64,000 nt of DNA from Rhizobium aethiopicum (GTDB lineage: Bacteria > Pseudomonadota > Alphaproteobacteria > Rhizobiales > Rhizobiaceae). The DNA lies in NCBI RefSeq assembly GCF_014197535.1, contig NZ_JACIFV010000002.1, positions 62,001 through 126,000 on the forward strand. The letters are read 5' to 3'. Of this stretch, positions 18,001 through 26,919 are shown one piece after another (within the stretch, counting starts at the first letter, position 1; every line of letters starts with the position of its first letter). Under the pieces are notes generated by a model that was not told the DNA's origin, made no database searches, and worked only from the letters and a program-made list of their open reading frames with translations. The translations under genes and the position numbers were made by a program.

Positions 18001-21000
18001 ATGAACATCTCCAGATTCTTTGTCGACCGGCCGGTCTTTGCCGGCGTTCTTTCGGTCCTCATCGTGGTTGCCGGCCTGATCGGCCTGCGGGCGCTGCCGA
18101 TTTCCGAATATCCCAACGTCGTGCCGCCGTCGGTCGTCGTGCGCGCCACCTATCCCGGCGCCAATCCGAGCGTCATTGCCGAAACGGTGGCAACACCGCT
18201 CGAAGAGCAGATCAACGGGGTCGAGGACATGCTCTATATGTCCAGCCAGGCAACGTCGGACGGCGTGCTCAACGTAACCGTCACCTTCAAGCTCGGTACC
18301 GACCCAGACAAGGCGCAGCAGCTCGTCCAGAACCGCGTCAGCCAGGCCGAACCGCGCCTGCCGGCGGAAGTGCGCGCGCTCGGGATCACAACGGTCAAGA
18401 GCTCGCCCGACTTCATCATGGTCGTCAACCTTGTCTCCGATGGGAACAGCCACGACATCACCTATCTTCGCAACTACGCGACCTTGAACATCAAGGATCG
18501 GCTCGCCCGCATCCCTGGCGTCGGACAGGTGCAGGTCTTCGGCGCCGGCGATTATTCGATGCGTGTCTGGATCGACCCGCAGAAGGCCGCTGAGCATGAA
18601 CTCGCCGCCAGCGACATCAGCAACGCGATCAGCTCACAGAATGTCCAGGCGGCCGCCGGCATCATCGGCGCGTCACCGAGCCAGCCGGGCGTCGACCTGC
18701 AGCTTAACGTGAATGCCCAGGGCCGCCTGCGCACGCCCGAGGAGTTCGGCAACATCATCGTCAAGACGGGCGCCAATGGCGAGATCACCCGCCTTCGCGA
18801 CGTCGCCCGCATCGAGCTTGGCGCCGCCGATTATACGTTGCGGTCGCTGCTCGACGGCAAGCCGGCCGTCGCCGTAGCCGCCCTTCAGGCGCCCGGCTCG
18901 AATGCGATCGAAATCGCCGACAATGTGCGCGCAACCATGGATCAGCTGCAATTGGCCATGCCTGAGGGCGTCAAATACGAGATCGTCTACGATACGACGA
19001 AATTCGTGCGCTCCTCGATCGAGAAGGTCATCGACACGCTGCTCGAAGCCATCGCGCTCGTCGTCCTCGTCGTCATCGTCTTCCTGCAGACATGGCGCGC
19101 TTCGATCATTCCGCTGATCGCGGTTCCGGTCTCGATCATCGGCACCTTCGCGGTCATGTATGTCTTCGGCTTCTCGATCAACGCGCTCAGTCTGTTCGGG
19201 CTGGTGCTTGCGATCGGTATCGTGGTGGACGACGCCATCGTGGTGGTGGAAAACGTCGAGCGCAATATCGAGCATGGCCTGTCGCCGCGCGCGGCCACCT
19301 ATAAGGCGATGAAGGAAGTGTCCGGTCCGATCATCGCGATCGCGATGGTGCTCGTAGCGGTATTCGTGCCGCTCGCCTTCATCTCTGGCCTGTCGGGTCA
19401 ATTCTACCGTCAGTTCGCGCTGACGATCGCGATCTCGACCGTCATCTCGGCCTTCAACTCGCTGACCCTGTCACCGGCGCTTGCCGCCCTTCTGCTGAAG
19501 GGCCACGACGCGCCAAAGGACTGGCTCACGCGCTTCATGGACGCGATCTTCGGTTGGTTCTTCCGTGGCTTCAACCGCGTCTTCGGCGCAGGCTCGAATG
19601 CCTATGGCAAGGGTGTTGGCGGCCTGGTGTCGCGCAAGAGCATCGTCATGGTGGTCTACCTGGCGCTGGTCGGCGCGACCTACAGCATGTTCACCACGGT
19701 TCCGGGCGGCTTCGTGCCGTCCCAGGACAAGCAGTATCTGATCGGCTTCGCCCAACTGCCGGATGCCGCAAGCCTCGACCGCACCGAAGACGTCATCAAG
19801 CGCATGACCGACATCGCCTTGAAGCAGCCGGGCGTCGCCAATGCGATCGCCTTCCCCGGCCTGTCGATCAACGGCTTCACCAACTCCTCGAATGCCGGCA
19901 TCGTCTTCGTGACGCTGAAGGATTTCGAGGAGCGCAAGACGCCGGATCTTGCGGGCGGCGCCATCGCCATGGCGCTCAACCAGAAATTCGGTGCGATCCA
20001 GGATGCCTTCATCGCCATGTTCCCGCCGCCGCCGGTCAACGGCCTCGGCACGACGGGCGGTTTCAAGCTGCAGATTGAGGATCGGGCGGGTCTCGGCAAC
20101 CAGGCGCTCGACGAGGCGACCAAGGCGGTGCTTGCCAAGGCCTATCAGACGCCTGAGCTTGCCGGGCTGTTCTCGAGCTTCCAGATCAACGTGCCGCAAC
20201 TCTATGCCGATCTCGACCGCGCCAAGGCTGAGCAGCTCGGAGTTTCCGTCACCGACGTCTTCCAGACGCTGCAGATCTATCTCGGCTCGCTCTATGTGAA
20301 CGACTTCAACGCCTTCGGCCGCACCTACAGCGTCCGCGTGCAGGCCGACGCGAAATTCCGTGCCCAGCCGGAAGATATCGGCCAGCTGAAGGTTCGTTCG
20401 GCATCGGGCGAGATGATCCCGCTGTCGGCGCTCCTCAAGGTGGAGCCGAGCACGGGTCCGGAGCGGGCGAACCGTTATAACGGCTTCCTCGCTGCCGATA
20501 TCAACGGCGGTCCCGCGCCGGGCTTCTCGTCCGGTCAGGCCCAGGCGGCAATCGAGAAGATCCTTCGGGAGACGCTGCCTGCTGGCATCGATTTCGAATG
20601 GACGGATCTGACCTATCAGCAGATCCTTGCCGGCAATTCGAGCGTCGTCGTCTTCCCGCTCGCGCTGTTGCTGGTGTTCCTGGTACTGGCCGCCCAGTAT
20701 GAAAGCCTGACGTTACCGCTGGCGATCATCATGATCGTACCTATGGGTGTCCTGGCCGCTCTGACAGGCGTCTGGCTCACCGGTGGAGATAACAATATCT
20801 TCACCCAGATCGGCCTCGTGGTGCTTGTTGGTCTATCGGCGAAGAACGCGATCCTCATCGTGGAATTTGCCCGCGAACTGGAGTTTGAGGGCCGGACGCC
20901 GCGGGAGGCGGCGGTCGAGGCCAGCCGCCTGCGCCTTCGCCCGATCCTCATGACCTCTATGGCCTTCATCATGGGCGTCGTGCCGCTGGTCGTTTCCACG

Positions 21001-21201
21001 GGCGCCGGCGCGGAAATGCGTGCGGCCATGGGTGTCGCGGTTTTCTCCGGCATGATCGGCGTGACCTTCTTCGGCATCTTCATGACGCCGGTGTTCTACG
21101 TGCTGCTGCGACGGCTGACGGGCAATCGTCCGCTCATCCAGCACAAGCCGGACGAGCACAAGGAGGAAGAGGCCGAGGTCATCCGGCTCGCAGCGGAATA
21201 G
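18001..21201 (+). CDS. RND multidrug efflux permease, HAE-1 family, second system
   Basis: A 1066-residue AcrB/MexB-type pump beginning MNISRFFVDRPVFAGVLSVL. The proton-relay aspartates sit in GIVVDDAIVVVENVERNIEHG (near residue 405) and the TM10 lysine in VGLSAKNAILIVEFA (near 945). Periplasmic porter loops contain the usual GGFKLQIEDR and NDFNAFGR motifs. It is a paralogue of the pump at 2050-5235 but has a different operon set-up: LysR control and a hydrolase-like first gene. It would form a tripartite pump with the adaptor upstream. No outer-membrane factor gene follows; a clear terminator at 21233-21268 ends the operon. Confidence 0.95.
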   Translation: MNISRFFVDRPVFAGVLSVLIVVAGLIGLRALPISEYPNVVPPSVVVRATYPGANPSVIAETVATPLEEQINGVEDMLYMSSQATSDGVLNVTVTFKLGTDPDKAQQLVQNRVSQAEPRLPAEVRALGITTVKSSPDFIMVVNLVSDGNSHDITYLRNYATLNIKDRLARIPGVGQVQVFGAGDYSMRVWIDPQKAAEHELAASDISNAISSQNVQAAAGIIGASPSQPGVDLQLNVNAQGRLRTPEEFGNIIVKTGANGEITRLRDVARIELGAADYTLRSLLDGKPAVAVAALQAPGSNAIEIADNVRATMDQLQLAMPEGVKYEIVYDTTKFVRSSIEKVIDTLLEAIALVVLVVIVFLQTWRASIIPLIAVPVSIIGTFAVMYVFGFSINALSLFGLVLAIGIVVDDAIVVVENVERNIEHGLSPRAATYKAMKEVSGPIIAIAMVLVAVFVPLAFISGLSGQFYRQFALTIAISTVISAFNSLTLSPALAALLLKGHDAPKDWLTRFMDAIFGWFFRGFNRVFGAGSNAYGKGVGGLVSRKSIVMVVYLALVGATYSMFTTVPGGFVPSQDKQYLIGFAQLPDAASLDRTEDVIKRMTDIALKQPGVANAIAFPGLSINGFTNSSNAGIVFVTLKDFEERKTPDLAGGAIAMALNQKFGAIQDAFIAMFPPPPVNGLGTTGGFKLQIEDRAGLGNQALDEATKAVLAKAYQTPELAGLFSSFQINVPQLYADLDRAKAEQLGVSVTDVFQTLQIYLGSLYVNDFNAFGRTYSVRVQADAKFRAQPEDIGQLKVRSASGEMIPLSALLKVEPSTGPERANRYNGFLAADINGGPAPGFSSGQAQAAIEKILRETLPAGIDFEWTDLTYQQILAGNSSVVVFPLALLLVFLVLAAQYESLTLPLAIIMIVPMGVLAALTGVWLTGGDNNIFTQIGLVVLVGLSAKNAILIVEFARELEFEGRTPREAAVEASRLRLRPILMTSMAFIMGVVPLVVSTGAGAEMRAAMGVAVFSGMIGVTFFGIFMTPVFYVLLRRLTGNRPLIQHKPDEHKEEEAEVIRLAAE

Positions 21202-21232
21202 ACGGAATTCAACCTTCCTTTGTCGAGTAAAT

Positions 21233-21268
21233 CGGGCGGGAACTTCGGTTCTCGCCCGTGTCGTTTTT
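21233..21268 (+). terminator. Rho-independent terminator of the second RND operon
   Basis: The stem GGGCGgGAAc / gTTCtCGCCC closes on a ttcg tetraloop and is followed after gtg-tcg by TTTTT. It lies about 30 bp after the permease stop codon. Confidence 0.75.
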
Positions 21269-21481
21269 CAGACACCCGACGAAAATGCGTTACGTTCATC
21301 AAAACGGTTGCAACCGTGAACGAGGGGACTATCAAAGACGGGTAGCAGCTGGGAGGATCGGCGCGGGCCTGCTGTCCGGATTTAAGCAAGGCCGGCAAAG
21401 CCGGCGCGCTTGCCGAAGTTGGTGAGGCGGACTGTCTCCGCTTCTCGACTTCGAAGAGAAGAGTGGCCGATCGGGAGGATA

Positions 21482-23269
21482 ATGATGACGGACCGCCAAC
21501 CGAAGAAACGCCGCCTGCGTTCGCAGGATTGGTTCGACAATCCCGATCATATTGACATGGCGGCGCTCTATCTCGAGCGTTTCATGAATTACGGCATCAC
21601 GCCGGAAGAGCTGCGCTCGGGCAAACCGATCATCGGGATTGCTCAGAGCGGCAGCGATCTCACGCCCTGCAACAGGGTGCATGTCGAACTCGCCAAGCGC
21701 GTGCGCGACGGCATTCGCGACGCAGGCGGCATCCCGATCGAATTTCCGACACATCCGATCTTCGAGAACTGCAAGCGCCCGACCGCCGCCCTCGACCGCA
21801 ATCTCGCCTATCTCGGCCTCGTCGAAATCCTCTACGGCTATCCGCTCGATGGAGTGGTGCTGACCACCGGCTGCGACAAGACCACGCCTTCGGCGATCAT
21901 GGCTGCTTCGACGGTCGATATTCCGGCCATCGTGCTCTCCGGCGGGCCGATGCTCGATGGCTGGCACGAGGGGGAGCTGGCCGGTTCCGGCACTGTCATC
22001 TGGCGGATGCGGCGGAAATATGCGGCAGGCGAGATCGATCGGGAGGAGTTTCTACAGGCAGCGCTCGATTCGGCTCCATCCGTCGGCCACTGCAATACGA
22101 TGGGCACAGCCTCAACGATGAATGCGTTGGCGGAAGCACTCGGCCTGTCGCTCACCGGCTGCGGCGCCATTCCGGCCGCCTATCGCGAGCGGGGGCAGAT
22201 GGCCTACCGTACCGGACGGCGCGCCGTCGAGATCGTGTTCGAGGATCTGAAGCCATCGGATATCCTGACGCGGGCTGCGTTCCTCAATGCGATCCGCACC
22301 AATTCGGCGATCGGCGGCTCGACCAATGCGCAGCCGCATCTGGCTGCGATGGCCAAGCACGCCGGCGTCGAACTCTATCCCGATGATTGGCAGGTGCACG
22401 GCTTCGATATCCCGCTTCTGGCCAATGTCCAGCCCGCGGGCGCCTATCTCGGCGAGCGCTATCACCGCGCCGGCGGCACGCCGGCGATCATGTGGGAGCT
22501 GCTGCAGGCCGGAAAGCTCGACGGCGACTGTCGCACGGTGACGGGGAGGACCATGGCCGAGAACCTCGACGGGCGCCAGGCCAGCGACCGCGAGGTCATC
22601 CGGCCCTTCGACGAACCGCTGAAGGAGCGGGCCGGCTTTCTCGTTCTCAAGGGCAATCTCTTCGATTTTGCGATCATGAAGATGAGCGTCGTCTCGGAGG
22701 ATTTCCGCCAGCGCTATCTTCTGGAGCCCGGGCGGGAAGGTGTGTTCGAGGGCAAGGCGGTGGTTTTCGACGGTTCCGAGGATTATCACAAGCGCATCAA
22801 CGACCCTGAACTCGGCATCGACGAGGATACCATCCTCGTCATCCGCGGCGCGGGGCCGCTCGGCTGGCCGGGTTCGGCCGAGGTCGTCAACATGCAGCCG
22901 CCGGATCATCTGTTGAAGCGCGGCATCCGCAGCCTGCCGACGATCGGCGACGGCCGTCAGTCGGGCACCGCCGACAGCCCCTCGATCCTCAACGCATCAC
23001 CGGAAAGTGCGGCCGGGGGCGGCCTCGCCTGGCTTCGCACCGGCGATTTCATCCGCATCGACTTCAACCAGGGGCGCTGCGATATGCTCGTCGATGACGC
23101 CGAGATCGAGCGGCGCAAGGGTGACGGTATTCCGCCGGTGCCGGCGGATGCAACGCCGTGGCAGCGGATCTACCGCCGTTCGGTCACGCAACTGTCGGAC
23201 GGCGCGGTTCTGGAAGGGGCTTCGGAGTTCCGCCAGATTGCAAAAAAACCGCCGCGGCACAACCATTGA
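21482..23269 (+). CDS. xylD: D-xylonate dehydratase-like IlvD/Edd family enzyme
   Basis: A 595-residue Fe-S dehydratase. Its opening (RSQDWFDNPDHIDMAALYLE, then FMNYGITPEELRSGKPIIGI) and its ending KxPPRHNH agree with my memory of Caulobacter-type xylonate dehydratase (XylD), more closely than with dihydroxy-acid dehydratase or arabonate dehydratase. Cluster-ligand cysteines are in LTPCNR (about residue 62), TTGCDKTTP (about 131) and GHCNTMGTAS (about 203). It would dehydrate a C5 sugar acid (D-xylonate) to the 2-keto-3-deoxy acid in the cytoplasm. A GGGAGGATA ribosome site directly precedes ATG 21482. No other pentose-oxidation gene is next to it. A different sugar acid is possible. Confidence 0.82.
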   Translation: MMTDRQPKKRRLRSQDWFDNPDHIDMAALYLERFMNYGITPEELRSGKPIIGIAQSGSDLTPCNRVHVELAKRVRDGIRDAGGIPIEFPTHPIFENCKRPTAALDRNLAYLGLVEILYGYPLDGVVLTTGCDKTTPSAIMAASTVDIPAIVLSGGPMLDGWHEGELAGSGTVIWRMRRKYAAGEIDREEFLQAALDSAPSVGHCNTMGTASTMNALAEALGLSLTGCGAIPAAYRERGQMAYRTGRRAVEIVFEDLKPSDILTRAAFLNAIRTNSAIGGSTNAQPHLAAMAKHAGVELYPDDWQVHGFDIPLLANVQPAGAYLGERYHRAGGTPAIMWELLQAGKLDGDCRTVTGRTMAENLDGRQASDREVIRPFDEPLKERAGFLVLKGNLFDFAIMKMSVVSEDFRQRYLLEPGREGVFEGKAVVFDGSEDYHKRINDPELGIDEDTILVIRGAGPLGWPGSAEVVNMQPPDHLLKRGIRSLPTIGDGRQSGTADSPSILNASPESAAGGGLAWLRTGDFIRIDFNQGRCDMLVDDAEIERRKGDGIPPVPADATPWQRIYRRSVTQLSDGAVLEGASEFRQIAKKPPRHNH

Positions 23270-23599
23270 TCTGGCGCAGGGCAGCCATAGTGGCTGATTT
23301 CCGCTCAAATGCTTCCTCGTCCTCCGGGTTGAGTAAGCGGAGATTTGGTCGCGACATTTATTCGCGCGGGCAGGAAGTTATTGGGCGCCAAGTAATTTTC
23401 TTGAGCTTGCAACGGCATTGTTTCATGGTAATGCGGAAACGAAGCTTACTGCATTGCATCGAAAACGATTATACGCGTGGTCAAGACCATCGGCGCGGCT
23501 TCTCCATCATTCGTCCGGTGCGATCGAATGGCGGTGATCTGACAATTGCTTTGCCGTTGGCGGGATGGACTTGCGGGACATTCAATCTGGGAAGGTCGC
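23270..23599. other. Intergenic region, no gene seen
   Basis: These 330 bases separate xylD from the acetyltransferase gene. Composition is less GC-rich than the flanks. I see no tRNA fold, strong palindrome or terminator. A promoter for the acetyltransferase gene probably lies here. Confidence 0.5.
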
Positions 23600-24448
23600 A
23601 TGAATTCGGAATTTGCCGTTCGTTCGATGCGGCCCGGCGAATTGGAGCTCGTGCTCGAATGGGCGCGTCAGGAGGGGTGGAATCCGGGTCTCGACGATTC
23701 GATTGCGTTCCTCGAAGCCGATCCGTCAGGATTTTTCGTCGGCTCCATCGGTGAAGTCCCCGTCGGTTCGATCTCGATCGTCAAATATGGCGACAGCTTC
23801 GCCTTTCTCGGCCTCTACATCGTCCACCCGGATTTCCGCGGCAAGGGTTACGGCAAGGCGATCTGGGAAGCGGGGATTGCCACGGCGGAAGACCGGACGA
23901 TCGGTCTCGACGGCGTTGCCGCGCAGCAGGGGAATTATCGGAAGGCCGGCTTCGAGCCCGCCTATACCACCATTCGTTACGGCGGTGTTGCCTCCTCTTT
24001 GCCGACTTCGACGCTTGCCGCGCAGCCGGTGCTGGATTCACGCCTGGAAGGGCTGCAGCGTTATGATGCGGCGGTCTTTCCGCAGCCGCGGGATGCCTTC
24101 CTCGCCGCCTGGTGCACCGCCCGTAAGGGGCGCCGCACTGCCGTGGTCCGCAAAAGCCACAAGATCCGCGGCTACGGCACGATCCGCCGCTGCTACGAGG
24201 GCTATAAGATTGGCCCGCTTTTCGCCAACGATGCAGACAGCGCCGCGGCGCTGCTTGCCGAATTGATCCCCGAAGCAAAGGGGACTCAGATATTCATCGA
24301 CATCCCGGTCGAAAACCGCGAGGCGATCGCGCTTGCCGAAGGCATGGGCCTTCAGCCGGTGTTCGAGACGATGCGGATGTATCGCGGGCCGGCGCCAGCC
24401 ATCCCGCTGAAACACGTCTTCGGCGTGACGACGCTGGAGCTTGGTTAA
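23600..24448 (+). CDS. GNAT-family acetyltransferase with a C-terminal second domain (YitH/Acetyltransf_18-like layout)
   Basis: A 282-residue protein. The N-terminal GNAT domain (residues about 5-135) carries the acetyl-CoA loop signature VHPDFRGKGYGKAIWEAG (about 74-91). The C-terminal half (about 150-280) is a second, degenerate acetyltransferase-like domain with FIDIPVENREAIALAEGMG, a pattern seen in the Acetyltransf_18 domain of YitH-like proteins. The acceptor substrate is unknown. ATG 23600 is the domain-matched start, with a GGAAGG site about six bases upstream; the frame is open further upstream. It converges on the EamA gene with two bases between stop codons. Confidence 0.85.
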   Translation: MNSEFAVRSMRPGELELVLEWARQEGWNPGLDDSIAFLEADPSGFFVGSIGEVPVGSISIVKYGDSFAFLGLYIVHPDFRGKGYGKAIWEAGIATAEDRTIGLDGVAAQQGNYRKAGFEPAYTTIRYGGVASSLPTSTLAAQPVLDSRLEGLQRYDAAVFPQPRDAFLAAWCTARKGRRTAVVRKSHKIRGYGTIRRCYEGYKIGPLFANDADSAAALLAELIPEAKGTQIFIDIPVENREAIALAEGMGLQPVFETMRMYRGPAPAIPLKHVFGVTTLELG

Positions 24449-24450
24449 GC

Positions 24451-25368
24451 CTAATCCACGGGTGAGGCAGGCACGGTGGGAGCGGACGCTTTCGGCCGGC
24501 CCCTTTCGGCGATCGCGATGCCACCGAGCGTCAGCATCAGCGCGACCATATGGAAGGACTGAAGCCTTTCTCCGATCAGGACGACTGAGAGCAGTGTTCC
24601 GAACACCGGCACGAGATTGATAAAGAGACCGGCGCGGTTGGCGCCGATAGCCTCGACGCCTTTGATATAAAGGATCTGCGCCAGCAATGAGGGGAAGATC
24701 GCCGTATAGAAGGTGATGCTCCAACCGGCTTGGTCCGGCCACTGCGCCGCGCCGCGGCCGATCTCCCAAAGAAGCAGCGGCAGCGAGGTCAACATGGCGG
24801 CGAGGGCGGGGAAGACCATCAGCGTGCGCCAATCAACCGCCGGTTTCCAGCGTAGGAAGATGGTGTAAAGCGCATAGGCGGCAATGGCGATCAGCATCAG
24901 CCCGTCCCCGCGGTTGAGCTGCAACTGCAGCAGCGTGGCGAGGTCGCCATGGGCGGCCGTCAGCGCCACGCCCAGCAGCGTCATGCCGAAGCCGAGACAT
25001 TGCGCCAGCGAGATGCCGGTGCGGAAAAAGAAGAAGTTCAACAGGAAGATCAGCATCGGAATGCCGGCCTGCTCGATGGCGACGTTGATCGCCGTCGTAT
25101 ATTGCACCGCCGAGTAGAGCATGGCGTTGAAGAGAGTGTAGCCGATGGCGCCGTAGCAAAGGAGCAGCGGCAGGTTTTTCCTCGCCACCGGCCAATCCTT
25201 CTTCAGCTGCGGCAACGAAATCGAGGTGATCAGTGCGACGGCGAGGAACCAGCGCAGGAAGGTCAGCATCATCGGGCTGATATGCCCGACCGCAAGCTTG
25301 CCGGCGACGGAGTTGCCGCCCCAGCAGAGGGTGGCGATGACGAGGCAGATATAGGCCGTGGCTTGCAA
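24451..25368 (-). CDS. EamA/RhaT-type drug/metabolite transporter, TTG start
   Basis: A permease of about 305 residues with ten predicted membrane helices as two EamA repeats. The first repeat opens ATAYICLVIATLCWGGNSVA and the second runs from about residue 155 (GLMLIAIAAYALYTIFLRWK) to EALGANRAGLFINL-like text and a final LTLGGIAIAERGR. The frame stays open far upstream on the antisense strand of purA, so the longest reading is wrong. I choose TTG at 25368 because AGGAAG lies about seven bases upstream and the first helix begins at once. Substrate and direction (amino-acid or metabolite export) are unknown. Confidence 0.83.
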   Translation of the reverse strand: MQATAYICLVIATLCWGGNSVAGKLAVGHISPMMLTFLRWFLAVALITSISLPQLKKDWPVARKNLPLLLCYGAIGYTLFNAMLYSAVQYTTAINVAIEQAGIPMLIFLLNFFFFRTGISLAQCLGFGMTLLGVALTAAHGDLATLLQLQLNRGDGLMLIAIAAYALYTIFLRWKPAVDWRTLMVFPALAAMLTSLPLLLWEIGRGAAQWPDQAGWSITFYTAIFPSLLAQILYIKGVEAIGANRAGLFINLVPVFGTLLSVVLIGERLQSFHMVALMLTLGGIAIAERGRPKASAPTVPASPVD

Positions 25369-25560
25369 GAGCGTTCTTCCTCGTCTTTTTGCTAGAAATA
25401 ATCGGCTTTTTCCCAGGGGAAATAGACTGCCCGCTGCTGATTTGTCACGTAAAAAGCCCAATCGGCTGTGACAACAGGGTCGCTTTCCCAAAAACAAAGC
25501 TTTATAGATGCGCGGGTTTGAGCAGGTGCGCGGTTCTGCGCCGGTAACAGGAAGAGTTAG

Positions 25561-26859
<1,299 letters not shown>

Positions 26860-26919
26860 GGTCACGGCCCACTGTTGAGGACAGTTCGGCAGAAGGCCGG
26901 ACTTCTTGAGAAAGTAAGA

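Noticed and set aside
25400..25462. Inverted GGCTTTTT/AAAAAGCC upstream of purA as riboswitch or terminator
   Set aside because: The loop would be about 45 bases and no conserved riboswitch core is visible.
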